NCBI RefSeq assembly: GCF_017562075.2
Contig: NC_054085.1
Location: 30,423,656 to 30,487,655, forward strand
DNA: 64,000 nt
Reading direction: 5' to 3'
Source: Anopheles merus
Taxonomy: Eukaryota; Arthropoda; Insecta; Diptera; Culicidae
Shown here: piece by piece, positions 28,427 through 39,763 of the stretch
Position numbering within the stretch: the stretch's first letter is position 1
How the letters are laid out: each line of letters starts with the position of its first letter
Program-made: the position numbers and the translations under genes
The notes under the pieces: generated by a model
Databases searched by the model: none
Seen by the model: only the letters and a program-made list of their open reading frames with translations
Told to the model about the DNA's origin: nothing

Positions 28427-28616
28427 CAGGGCCGGTTCACCACGAGTAGAGTCCCTAAGTGGCCAAACGAACACGTAGGGCTTTCAGCAGTGTTGAGCGA
28501 AAAGTTGTGCAAGGCGTTCTAAACCAGAGAAAGATTTCGAAGCAACTTTTCTTGTAAGCGAGGAGTGGGATAATTCTCGGGCCCCACGTGGCTGCTTAGT
28601 TTGAGCACTGCTTAAA
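28427..28616. mobile_element. hAT-like MITE remnant
   Basis: It starts CAGGGCCGGTTCACC, followed by ACGAGTAGAGTCCCTAAG-TGGCC. It ends in GGGCCCCACGTGGCTGC-TTAGTTTGAGCACTGCTTAAAC. CAG-GGCCGG starts and TTAG-CACTGCTTAA ends are typical of insect hAT non-autonomous elements. The inverted repeats are imperfect and I could not fix an 8-bp target duplication. A related start sequence occurs at 39729. Confidence 0.4.
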
Positions 28617-28966
28617 CTTGAACAATTTTATAACAGCTGACGTTTTAGCTTCAAACATATACAACATTGTAAGCGTACTGCATTGTCTATCACATACTGT
28701 TGGTATAAATTATTTAATAAATGAGGTACATTAAATGTAGCTTGTGCATCTAGGCAGCTGCAAAGTGGTTGTAATACTAATAGAGCGAAACAGCTCTGGT
28801 AATTTGTTGTACTTTTAATACCAGACAAGCTTAAGTTTCTAATTGCCAGCCTGATACACCTTACCTGCATCTATTTTATGTTATTAGACCATCAGAATGG
28901 AGTCCAATTAACTCAGTTAAACTTGAACATAGAATAAATTAAGTAGAAAATATTCTCTTCAGCTTA

Positions 28967-29234
28967 CAGTCGTACCTAATTTTGGTTCTAAGGCAACAAT
29001 GTTTGACAGTGCGCATCAATTTGTCCCTTTACCGCACCTATTTTTGTCTGTAAGTCATCATTTTTTTACTCTTGTAGGAATTATGATAATTTTACAAGTT
29101 ATTTGAGCACATTTTTAACGTTTTGTAATTTTAAATCACAAAAATAATACATAAAAACGTGAATTTTATTTGTTTTTTTTTGCCTTCGAGCCAAAAATAG
29201 GTGAGTTAGAGTCAAAATTTAGCGGCAACGACTG
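28967..29234. mobile_element. Tc1/mariner-type MITE, 268 bp
   Basis: The left end reads CAGTCGTACCTAATTTTGG-TTCTAA. The complement of the right end reads CAGTCGTTGCCGCTAAATTT-TGACTCTAA. These are matching terminal inverted repeats with a small indel. Both ends are flanked by TA (28965-28966 and 29235-29236), the target duplication typical of the Tc1/mariner superfamily. The AT-rich interior has no coding capacity. It is therefore a non-autonomous element mobilised by a transposase elsewhere. Confidence 0.75.
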
Positions 29235-29337
29235 TAATCGCTCCCTAGAGTTTTTAGTATTTCTGATGAAAAAACTAAACATACGACTGGCCTTATAAAC
29301 TGGCATTAAAGTTCAACAACCAATGAAAAAAAATCAT

Positions 29338-29565
29338 ACAATTAGTTCTTCTTCTTCTTGTTTGGCACAACAACCGCTGTCGGTCAAGGCCTGCTTGAAC
29401 CCACTAGTGAAGTGAGCTTGGCTTTCATTGAATTATTGTTACCATAGCAGGATAGTCAGTCCTACGTATGGGGGCACGGTCTATTCGGGACTTGAACCCA
29501 TGACGGGCGTGTTGTTAAGTCGTACGAGTTGACGACTGTACCACCAGACCGGCCCACAATTAGTT
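29338..29565 (-). mobile_element. tRNA-derived SINE (SINE200-like) with 10-bp target-site duplication
   Basis: The element body is 29348-29555 (208 bp), flanked by perfect direct repeats ACAATTAGTT at 29338-29347 and 29556-29565. It is on the minus strand. Its head is at high coordinates, with an A-box-like TCTGGTGGTACAG and a perfect B-box GGTTCAAGTCC (forward 29488-29498). Its tail at low coordinates is a short (AAG)n. Length, tRNA-type promoter and short repeat tail fit the SINE200 class of Anopheles; that family name is my inference. The intact duplication suggests a fairly recent insertion. A diverged relative lies at 43998. Confidence 0.8.
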
Positions 29566-30128
29566 AGGAATTAATTAATTAGGAAGGTTGCTATTCCACA
29601 GCTCCTTAAGCTACAAATGACACTATAAATAGGAATGCCCTCAGCAAAAAGTATGATTTAATGGTTTGCACAAATAACACTAATAATAAGAATCTGAAAG
29701 AAAACGGTTCGTTTTTAATTTTCATAAACATAAGCTGTAAAAATGATGAACAAAGCATGAAACATGTAATGAAATAATAATTTTCAATTAAATATTTTTT
29801 AAATGTTTTTATCGTCATTTAAACAAAATATAGAATTAAATAATTGTTCTACGACTGCGTGTATCGTTTTTTGTCATAAATATATTATCAATAGCTTGTA
29901 TCAACGAAAGTATAAAACTATGTCTAATGTCTAAAAAACCCTCGAACAATCCTTTGTATATCTTACACAAATAAAACACTTAAACAAGAGATATAAACCT
30001 AAGCCATAATGATGCCGTCATCACAAACTGTCACGGACGGGATGATTAATCACAAAACAAGCGCAATCAATAAGCAGTACAAGCAAGTTCAATCCACATA
30101 CAAAAAAAAAACCCTTTTGCTCCAAACA
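29566..30128. other. upstream region of the gag-like gene
   Basis: AT-rich sequence between the SINE and the gag-like ORF. An in-frame upstream ATG at 30009 would add 40 residues of low-complexity, AT-coded sequence (Ser/Thr/Lys/Gln-rich). The composition changes sharply at 30129, which favours this stretch being 5' untranslated. I do not see a convincing TATA box or initiator. Confidence 0.4.
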
Positions 30129-30632
30129 ATGGCCAAACCAATCCTGGGCAACCTCGAACCGTACAGCCTCGGCGACAGCATCAACAACTACCTGGCCCGG
30201 CTGGACGCGTACTTTGAGCTGAACGGCATTGGCGATGATAAAAAAACGGCCCACCTGCTACTGCTCGGCGGTGCGACACTGTACGAGCTGGCCAGCAAGC
30301 TGTGCTCACCGAAGAGCCCCAAATCGTTAGCGTACGATCGGCTGGCCCATCTGCTGCGCGGACACCTCGAGCCGGTCGTGAATGTGGTAGTGGAGCGGTA
30401 CAAGTTTCGCAATCTGTTCCAGCAGCGCGACGAACCCATCGGGCAGTACATCGTGAAGCTGCGCACGGCGGCACTGAGCTGCGATTTCAGCTCCTTTCTG
30501 GAGGATGCACTGCGCGACCAGCTGGTGGTGGGTGTTGCCGATCAGGAGCTAAGGAATCGGTTGCTGCTGGAACCGTTTCTCGACTACATGTCGGCGTGCA
30601 TCATCGCACAGGCCTGGGACGTGTTGAAATAG
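30129..30632 (+). CDS. candidate domesticated Ty3/gypsy-type gag (capsid-like) gene, 167 aa
   Basis: An intact, intronless ORF. It opens with MAKPILGNLEPYSLGDS and an N-x2-L-x-R-L-D-A-Y-F block near residue 20. It continues with GDDKKTAHLLLLGG (about 36-49), a YDRL-x2-LLRGHLEP block, and ERYKFRNLFQQ-x-EPIGQY. It closes with a VKLRTAALSCDF block, LRDQLVVGV and a final RNRLLLEP. This is the order of conserved blocks in the capsid-like retrotransposon gag domain of metazoan Ty3/gypsy elements. In those elements gag runs on into CCHC zinc knuckles and protease. Here the protein stops where the gag domain ends, with no knuckles, no pol and no LTRs in view. Codons are GC-rich while the flanks are AT-rich. 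I chose ATG 30129 because of its CAAACAATGG context; ATG 30009 is the alternative. Gag-derived host proteins can form capsid-like shells or restrict elements, but its function here is unknown. It could also be a young gag fragment. Confidence 0.7.
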   Translation: MAKPILGNLEPYSLGDSINNYLARLDAYFELNGIGDDKKTAHLLLLGGATLYELASKLCSPKSPKSLAYDRLAHLLRGHLEPVVNVVVERYKFRNLFQQRDEPIGQYIVKLRTAALSCDFSSFLEDALRDQLVVGVADQELRNRLLLEPFLDYMSACIIAQAWDVLK

Positions 30633-30812
30633 AGATGGAGGATGAGGGTTGCGAGTGTGCCGTTTGGCAAGCAAAAAGGGTGCTGTCAAGAGTGCGTTCC
30701 CAAGTAATTTATTTTATATTAATAGTTAAGAATTGTGATTGTAATCAAGCGTTTGTTAAATGAGTGCAAAATAGGAGATAAAGTGTATTCAAAAGATGTG
30801 TTTGTGTTTGTA

Positions 30813-30818
30813 AATAAA
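30813..30818 (+). terminator. polyadenylation signal of the gag-like gene
   Basis: AATAAA 180 bases after the stop codon, in a GT-rich context (GTGTTTGTGTTTGT before it, GTGTGTTGGG after it). This is the usual arrangement of signal plus downstream GU element. There is no further evidence of transcription. Confidence 0.45.
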
Positions 30819-33019
30819 AGTGCAGTATTTAAATGAATGTGTGTTGGGATGGATGTATAACCAAACACCAACACAGCAGCCTCTAACTTCCCACGTACGC
30901 GGCTCTATTTATCTATTTATTTACCTGCGTTTCGTAACCCTTTGTTCAGACCTTTCAAACATTATTTCTAAAGCGGCTTTAGGGAACCAAAATAATTAAA
31001 AAAAGGAAGCTTATCAAAATGCACCCAGGAGCGAGCGTCGATTGGCATTTGCAAACAGAAGTCCCAAAAACTGCTGCGCCATCGCTCCACGCATACGATG
31101 CGATGGTGTTTATCTATCGCACAAAGGGACGCACCCGGTGTACGCATCCCTAAACGCGGTCAGAAGCGGGAATCCTTTGTAATCCCTTTACGTTCCATAT
31201 TTCACGCCATATTCTCTAGGCGCAACTATCCGCTAGATGCAGAGAAGGGTCTGTGAAGGGTATTGAAGGTTTTTTTTTGGTGTGTTCGTTTAGCATTATT
31301 TTCAGGTCATCAGCTAGAAAAAACACAACACTCCGCACAACGGCAACGGAAGCTGCGGCACCGGGCTCGTCCTTCCATCGGCATTGTTCCACGCGTAAAG
31401 GTAAACGTTGTAACGCTTCAGTTCGCGCAAGCATTGCGTACACGGTGAAACTGCGAGCACTGTTTCGCCGCAGACTTTCCAGCCGGCCACGGGGTGTAAA
31501 GATGAGCAGGGCAAGGGCTTTGGGCTTTGGTTTGATTTGTTGCCCCGTTTGTCTTGCCCCCGGTGTACCCGGTGCTCCGCTCCTGCGCTCAGCAGTGCTG
31601 CAGCGTTTCGGGTTCGGGTATCGGGTGTAACGCATCGATGCGAGTTGAAGATCGGTACAGAAAGTTTGAACGTGGTATGTAAACGTACATTCATCGCTGG
31701 ATGCTCACACAGACACGGAAAGACGCAGCGCCACACAGGCACAATGGTAAAATGTTAGGAAATCTGTGTTTGGGAAAAGTGATAACCGATCAGAGGAGCA
31801 ACGAAGGTGCAACGGGGACGGGTGGTCTGTGGGACTAGTTGTACGGGCACGGGAATGTAGAAACGGGAATTTTAAATTATGCTCGTATCATCGTACGCTC
31901 CCGTATTCTCTCGATACGACTGCAACTGCAAAGTGATTCCATATTTTTGCAATGGATGGAATTTTTTTTACAGAATTTATTCAATTAGAGCACTTTACCG
32001 ATCGGTAGCAAGGGTCGAATGGTGTTGCGGTAAATGAATTTATGGTATTTATCTCGATTACGCTCTGTCTGGCTTGCATTTTTTTGTTTCTTTTTCGATG
32101 CGAGCTATGGTTTAGGGTGTAATTTTTCGTAATTTTCTCTCTTCAATGTAATGTGTTGTAGGCATATATGAAGCTGAACATATTTCTATTGTATTTTATT
32201 CATAAAATTTCATAAACTATGTTGAACCATTTCTTTTCTAAAAACGTAGTTTCTTTCATACAAGCGTAGGATAATATTTGAGAAAACTTCCTAATTCTAA
32301 AACATTGTACGTATTAGCATTTCATATGAATTCCATAGAACGTGATTAACTCATTACTGCCCAGCGTATGAACTTTCATACGCAAAATATTTTTGAAAGT
32401 AATTTTCTATAAAGTTTAACTATTTAGCGTACTGTCCATTATAAAAGTTAACAATTTAAGTGTGTTTATTGTATCCAAATCACTTAATTTGTCTTTTTTT
32501 GTATCCGTTGTGTTTAAAGAGCGTTAAGTTCGAATTAAATGTATCCACAAAAGTAAGGATCAAAACTCTCTACGTTTTCTATCTGAAAGTATTTACTATT
32601 TCTCAAATTTATGAGAAAATATTAGTAAGTAAGTGTAAGTAGTAAGTGTAAAAATAAATATCTAACACAAGACCTGAAGAAACAAGTAAAACCGCTTAAA
32701 AATTGAGCCTTAAAGATACCGCCGTGTACGTGGTTTTTCTCTTAACAGGCTTATCTTGCTTCCCAAAACTCTGACAGAGCTGTACAATTGTTCGAAAGAT
32801 TTTAGAAATATCGAAGTGATCGGAAGATAGGTTTGGCGGAATAAATCATTTGAACAATACGAACTCACCCAAAAAAACCCACAGAAAATGTGCATATTGT
32901 AACCGATGCTTGATTGTTTATTTTGTTTAAGCAATGGGCCAAAAAGGTGACCTTATCACTGAATTAAAACTAGAACTTAAATAACTATAACAAAAAGCAA
33001 GGTTAAACGCAGTGTACAA
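30819..33019. other. intergenic, no gene seen
   Basis: There is no supported gene. 31.2-31.8 kb is GC-rich with overlapping frames on both strands (31216-31635 and others) and no recognisable domain. 32.1-33.0 kb is AT-rich. Confidence 0.45.
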
Positions 33020-33880
33020 TTTCAAGACGGATCAACGGAATCTTGTACGTTTGTGCCAGTCAAATAACATGTAACGCTGATTAAATTTACGGGCCATCGC
33101 AGTCATAGGGTCGTTCTCGCTGTATGCACGTCTTGCAGTGTCAGTTCTAATTAGTCTGTAGTTACGGAACACTCTAGGAGGGACATTTATGTTGACTCTA
33201 GCCAAAAGTTCTGACGAATCTATCTCACCGACAATAAGTTTGGACACAAAACCTACATTGGGCATTGGGTCACGTCTCTTAGCAAGTGTGTCTAGACCAA
33301 ACAACAAATAACGATGGAAGAGGGGTTACATTACACCGCGGAGTGAAGTGTAAGACAATATGTCTTTTGGATAGCTTCTATCCTATTGGACCATACACTA
33401 GAAAACGGACACCAAAATGTAGAACCAAACTCAAGGATACAACGAACATAGGACTAATCTAGAGTTAACAAGCAGTGCGGGTCATTGAGCTCTTCCGATT
33501 GTCGCCGAATAAATCCTAGTGTTTTGTTAGCTTTGTCTAAAATATCACAGTAATGTTGTCGGAAATGTAATTTGCAATCCACGGTGACTCCCTGACCGTA
33601 TTGCACCGCGGTAGTTTTGTCCCTGATATGCTATAGATGTACCTTATCGGACTAGCTATACTAAAGAATGACATTGACGTACACTTATTAACAGAAATTA
33701 CCAGATCGTTATTGATACACCAGTAAGAGAAAACATCAATCGATCTTTGCAGAGAAAGAGAGTCGGACACAACCTAACATCATCCGCATAGAGCATAGAC
33801 AATCTACTTCCATAATGGCCAGTGTGACGTCATCGATGAAGAGTGACATATACAAATTTGTTCGGAGAGTGATGTGGATT
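33020..33880 (-). pseudogene. CR1-clade (Q/T1/jockey-like) non-LTR retrotransposon, 5'-truncated and frameshifted
   Basis: Reading the minus strand from high to low coordinates, the 3' half of a reverse transcriptase ORF is recognisable in broken frames. VTL-x-IDDVTLA (with frame slips) comes first. The catalytic LYADDV follows at about 33776-33793, then SFLSLQRSIDVFSYWCINN and LVISVNKCTSMSF (33670-33760). After a frameshift come CDILDKANKTLGFIRRQS, LEFGSTFWCPF and NRIEAIQK (33340-33535). A long open block (33032-33307) is the C-terminal end, with LFGLDTLAKRRD and VPPRVFRNYRLIR. The order matches CR1/Q and jockey-type ORF2 proteins. Frameshifts and stops make it a dead copy. Confidence 0.85.
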
Positions 33881-35904
33881 TACCTTGCTTTTTCCAGTAC
33901 CACATTCATTGAATTTGGTAAGAAATTAATCATAGAATTATTTTTGTTGAAAAAAAAAGCCTATAATATGCTTTTTTGGCACAACATCTAAAGAATTAAA
34001 AAAAATGGTTCCACTTTCCGCATGGCTACGTTGCAGCTTACAGAAAAATTTCAATTGCTCTACTATTCTGCAAGCAACACAACGAAATGCAACACGCAAA
34101 AATTGACCCATCGCCTGTACGACTACCGTACGGCTTTCAAAATTTCAATTTTTGCATCACATTATTAGCTATGAATAACATGCAACAACCACCGGCCCCG
34201 GCAAACGAATCCTTCCGATGGTGCCTCATACCTTATGCAGAATGCAAAGGGAAAATAGAAACGCGTGGACTGACACACAGACACAGGTAGGCTTCTCCCT
34301 TCGACCCGTATCGTAATCGGTAATCGAAAGCCATCTACGGTCGCCCCTTCCAAAAAAGTGGACAGCATCCAAATAATATTTGTTAAGTGAGCCGATTTTC
34401 GATTACGATGATGCGATGCAAGCTCGTTTTTGTCAACCCCGAAGCTCATACATACATACATACAATCCTACGCCAATCCATCCACGAGGCCACGGCTTCC
34501 AGGCCAGGCGACTGAAAGGCCAAAACCACAAAGCCTCGAATGCAAATATGCATGAGATTGAAATTGAAAATTTATCTCTTAAATTAATCTCGACCCAATC
34601 GATCGCTTGCCTCGGGCAAGGAGGCTGGTGGGTGGGTGCTTTACCCGTGTACGCTTCCGTTCCAGGGCTGTGACGGGATGGGCGGCTTCAATCGATTTGA
34701 AAAGTTACTCCCAAGCAATAGCAAACGAAAAAAAAAGCGCAACAAGCCAACATTGGCAACACACACAAGCCAGCCCGCATGAACCAGCATGAGAAATGAA
34801 ATCTAACTATCATCCCAACCACGGTAAGCGTCGAAACAGCGCGTACGCTGCGTACGGTGTGCAGTCTTGGACGGTTGCATTTTGCATTGGGTAAAATTAT
34901 CGAATCGATGAATTTATAATTACAAATTTCGTACACCACAGTGGGTGGTGTGGTGGTTGGGGAAGACCCTATTCCTTCCGGGACGGTGCATAGAACCAAC
35001 CAATGTCCAACAGTTGGAAATGAGCATTACCAATGTTATTCGAAAAATGCATCTTTCATACATACCGCACGATGACGGTGGTTGCAATGGTAAGGATGAA
35101 GGTTGTGGATTTCATTTTATTAGGCGCATATGTGAAAACAACATATTTGCTTCTTCCTTCAGCTCGATATTGCAATACTCACATTTGATTGAAATAAATT
35201 AAAAATGGCTAGAAAATAACATCATTAAATAGTACATGAAAAAATAACAATTTTTGAACAATTGCACAACAAAGTACAATGCAGAAATACAACGAAATAC
35301 TGAACGGAATGTTTGTTGTATGTTGTGTTTGTATGAGAAAGCTATGAAAATGGTTAAAAAATGTGTACTGACGAGGTGAAAATCATAAAAACAACAATAT
35401 TATGATTATCCGGTAGGGCCTTTACTGTAGCATATACTCATATTTACGTCTGCCAAAATCTGGCCCACATCTGAATCGTTTAATCTTCACTAATCATCTT
35501 CAATGGCTCCATAGCTCGTTATCATCTTTCTTAGTAACATAAATAGTTACTCCAAAATAATATTACATCTAAATTTGGCTGCTAACAAATCTAACTCAAA
35601 ATTGCAGTCAATCAACTGGTAATATTTAGTTAGTCATTCTTCAACTTTAAATCAAAAACTGATTTTGCATACTGCTTTTAAGCATACCTATATCTAAAAT
35701 ATGAACGAAAGAGAATTAAAATTCTGATCAATTTCCTGTATCTAATTCGTTGCCGATTTTCTAACCTTTACAATGAGATATTCATCGTCAGGATAATTAG
35801 AAGTAATCCTTAAGATACTGACAAATGAACCTTAAGCATGACCGATTTCGATTAAATTCAATATAATATTTTTAATCTGGTCTTTCTTCCGTAAAAAATC
35901 GCAC
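33881..35904. other. intergenic, no gene seen
   Basis: There is no supported gene. It contains a short CATA repeat near 34447-34463. 35.2-35.9 kb is AT-rich. Confidence 0.45.
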
Positions 35905-36264
35905 GCAATCCGACTCCGACTGTTGTTAGTCCGATTTTGACTCCGGAAAAATGGACCCACTAGATTCGCTTGGTGTCGGAGTCGCCCGGAGCCGTCCGGA
36001 GCCACCCAGAGTCGTCCGGAGCCGTTCAGAATCGTTCGGAGTCGGAGTCATCCGGAGTCGTCTGAAGTCGTTCGGAGTCGTCCGGAGTCGTCTGTAATCG
36101 AACTCCGAATGACTCCGGATGACTTTGAACGACTTCGGACGACTCCGGATGACTCCGATTTCCAAAAACACCGGACGACTCCAAACGACTCCGGATGACT
36201 CCGGGCGACTCCGGACGACCCCGAACGACTCCGAATGATGCATGGCGGACCAACCTTTCGGAGT
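35905..36264. repeat. strand-switching array of a 10-bp unit (imperfect palindrome)
   Basis: From about 35975 to 36100 the sequence is a degenerate tandem of TCGTCCGGAG, 10 bp per unit with variants such as TCGTCTGAAG and TCGTTCGGAG. From about 36101 to 36238 it is a degenerate tandem of ACGACTCCGG, which is the reverse complement of the same unit, with one 14-base interruption near 36160. The two halves together make a GC-rich inverted repeat of about 260 bp inside AT-rich DNA. Outlying units (GACTCCG, CGGAGTC) extend to about 35905 and 36264. Because the period is not a multiple of three, each frame shows a 10-residue peptide period, which explains the minus-strand Ser/Arg/Thr/Pro-rich frame. 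Confidence 0.9.
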
Positions 36265-39200
36265 CAACTCTGGATTTTTGCCAACTTTACCCATCACTAG
36301 AACAAATGCACTCATAGAACATAGAACGCTCTTGGCTCTAGGCAGGGAAAAAACAATATAACAAATTCTTAAATTAAAGAAATTACGTTCCATTAAATGA
36401 ACCATCAACACAATGACCAGAAGTCGCTAACAAATGAAACCAACTAGTAATATCAAAGGAGTAATTCAAAGGAACCACAAGCACTCTGGAAATGCAGCGG
36501 CACACACCGCCCAGTTCGACATTTACTAACAGAATACAACGAATGCAATAAGCTAAAGGAATCGTGTAAACTAAACGCAATCAAAGCTAATTATATTGTA
36601 GATTCGAATACTTTGAAAACAGTCTGACACAACGTGATATGACATATTTCAGTTCAGTTTGATGCACCAATGGTTGGAAGGTCTTAAGTGACCTAAACAA
36701 CGTATTAGTGGAGAAAGAGTCCCTAAGACCTACAAAACCTATTTAAACATCTTCAAACAACAACAGAGTGATGGAAGGAAGATGATGTATGGCTTTTTAC
36801 ACAAACTTTTGTACAATCATCTGTCATTGAGCATGTAACCGCAGCTCAAACGCAACACAATTCCAAATTTGTTCATTTTACAATTTTGTTACAATCATCA
36901 ACTCTCACAACTCTCCAAACACAAAGACTGCATCCAATAATCGTAACCTTACCGTATGCTGAAAGCTAAAATGTCAACATCGTGCAATAAAACATTCGAA
37001 CACAATATCGCAACGCTCCGCCAGTAAGAATTCTGCATCCATTTCCCTAGCTCAGTATTTATTGAGATTATTTTCTTTGCAGTGCTACTCCGTTTGCCCC
37101 AATCTCAAGAACGGATACATGGCCCGGGATTTTGGCGCAGCATTTGCAGTCTGTTGGAGAATTGATTTTATTTACCCAATCCTTATCAAGCGTACGAAGA
37201 GCGCTCTCTCTCTCGCCGTGCCGTACATGTGCTTGAGGAAAAGGTGAAGCATTTCCAGCGGTGTACCTTCCAATCCAGGCTCAATGCAACTCCACCACAA
37301 GCTCCAATCCTTTAGCACACAATCCCACCCCACCCCCCGGAATAGGTTCAAAATTGCGTTCTGCATCGGGATAAGTGGATGGAGTACGACGGGTAATATT
37401 CGCCGCATTTGTCACTGGCTGGCACTACGTGTGTACCCACAAACACGCATTATCTCGATCCGTTTCGGCAAACTCTTCGCCAATCGACTTCATTCAAATC
37501 GACTTTCGAATGCCCGCTTCCTGCTTCCAATGCGCACGAAGGTCGGTTCAATGCAATTCGCTCCAACATGCTCATCACGCTGCATGTTTGATTTCGGTAC
37601 AGCAAAGAAAGGCTCCCGAGCTCGGATCAACAACGGGTTTGCCTCCTTTCTTCCATACGTGATTGGAGATTTTTGGAGCAAACGAAGGTTTTTTGTATAT
37701 TGTCCTGTTGACAAAAACGATGCCAATACCACTCCAAGCAGCGTAATTTCGTAGCTCAAGACATCGTTTCACCCGGTCATTTCACCAAAGAGCAATGAGT
37801 GTAATATTAGCATGAAGAGTTTTCCATTTTTCGATGCTACTTTTGTCATTTTGTGCTGCGAGCGAGTTGGAGGGACAAAATGCGCATACCCAAAAAAAAG
37901 GGAAAGAAACCGTCACCCTCTCGCGTCACATTGTGTGTACCAAAATTGCAAATATCCGCCATATTTATTTCAAACAAAAAAAAAGAGGAATGCCCTTGTT
38001 CGACCCATGGTAAGGGCAGCCAGATATTGCCACACCACAGTCACCCACTTCGGAGGGGAACGGTTGAAACGGCTTGAAATGTGTGTGTGTGAGAGGGAAA
38101 TAGTCCTCTTTTTTGTTCAAGCCATCCTTAACGCCCTGGTACTTCAGCTTCATCAAACTCGGGCCGGTCTGGGACATTTCCCAACAACGGCGACCACTCT
38201 ACCCTGCATTTGAGTGACAGACGAGGTAGACGAAATAAAAAACAGAGGAGGAAAATAAGAAATAAAAGGAAGTGAAGCAATCAATGAGGCACGAATCGCA
38301 ACGGCGCCCATTTGCGTAGCGAAAAAAAAACACAATAGAAAGCGGAGAAACACTCATTGTTCACAGTAGGTGACATTTTATAAAGCCTCAAGTGTACAGT
38401 AAACAATTGAAATGTATGATTAATTTTCCGTCATCCATTTTGTGGGCTTTCCTTCGCTGCCGGTCGCAATTTGCCGGTTTCCACCCCCCGGGGAGAGGAA
38501 GCCGAGGAAATCCTTGCCCGCGCGCTTTACTGGCGCAAATAATCCGCAAACGCCGTTGTTGCCCCGGCAACTTCCCTGCCTTGCGTAGGCTTCGCCGGCT
38601 GTGATTGATGTGTGTGAGTGTGTGTGTCAGGGTTGGGTGGGTTTTCCATCACGTCCTAGCCGGTCCTCTGACGTCAACAAAAGGGGAGTAGGCTGTTCTA
38701 TTGGAGAGAAGTAAGAAAAAAAGCATGAATTGCCTGCGTATGTGTGTGCTCAAGAGAGTGTAAATATGGTGGAAAGGCACACAGTGGGGTGCTGGTGAAA
38801 CAAAAAATCTTCATAAAAGCATCACAAGGGGTCGGTTGTCAAGATGGTTCCCCCTCTATAGACTCCTCCTTGTGGTGCGTTTGGAAAAGGATGGTGGCGT
38901 TTTTTTACCCATTTTTTATTTGTTCTAAACTATAGATATTTTCCACAACATTTTCTATTAAACATTACATTTTCTAACTCCTTTTGTTTGTTGTGCCCTT
39001 CGCTGCGAAGCCATCCCTGCCCAAGCTTCTCAAGCTTACCCGTCCACCTTTAATGAACCTCTCGAAAGCTTCTTCTTTACCTGGCCAAAGCAACTACTAA
39101 CGAGCAGGATAAAGAACGTCCATCCCGTATCGTTGGTTCGCCACGATGGTGACCGCACTAACGAATCAGTCGTCAAGCACTGCATCGCCATGGATGGATG

Positions 39201-39728
39201 GATTATGGAGTGGCCATCCGTGTAGGGAGCAAAAGTGATAAGAATGGAAGAAGCAAAATAGGAGAAGAAAAAGTAATACACCTTGAGATCATCGAAACAA
39301 CCGCAACCCCGCTCGAGTGGGGCATTTTTATTCGCCCCCGCCCCCGGGGGTCAATCGATGGCACTGGAACCGGAACGAACGAGTTCACCTTCGGGGCACG
39401 GGATTTGTGGGTAGGAAGGTACTTCTTAAGGAGGGGGAGCTGTATTTTCTATTGTGATGCTGGTTTTTGTTATGTTTTTTCGGTTTAGCTTTACCTGTAA
39501 GATTAAATAAGACAGGAGAAAAAAGGTAGCAAAAAGTATTGTATTTAAGTAAATTTAATTCTTTCACTCAAAGCATAAGCACAAAAACAACTAAAAGAGA
39601 CAAGCTTTATTCACTATCGAAATGTTAATACTTCTTAGTAATTTGTGGAACGCTGTGGCCACTCCATGGCCAGTTTAAATTGTTGTGATAGGAAAGTAAA
39701 ATTTCATGTGCCAAATCGCAACTTTAGA
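36265..39728. other. intergenic, no gene seen
   Basis: There is no supported gene. 37.1-38.6 kb is moderately GC-rich with overlapping frames on both strands. A short (GT)n-like patch lies at 38608-38627. Confidence 0.4.
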
Positions 39729-39763
39729 CAGTGGCGGATTAAGACGAGTGGAGGTCCTAAGCG
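39729..39763. repeat. hAT-like element end (related to the 28427 element)
   Basis: It starts CAGTGGCGGATTAAG and then reads ACGAGTGGAGGTCCTAAGCG. It shares ACGAGT-GAG-CCTAAG with the start of the 28.4-kb element. The opposite end was not found. Confidence 0.35.

Noticed and set aside
35926..36411. 161-codon minus-strand ORF rich in Ser, Arg, Thr and Pro
   Set aside because: Its peptide periodicity comes entirely from the 10-bp DNA repeat; the non-repeat ends show no domain.
39280..39310. TGAGATCAT, matching the bantam microRNA seed
   Set aside because: The match stops after nine bases, and I saw no hairpin resembling a bantam precursor.
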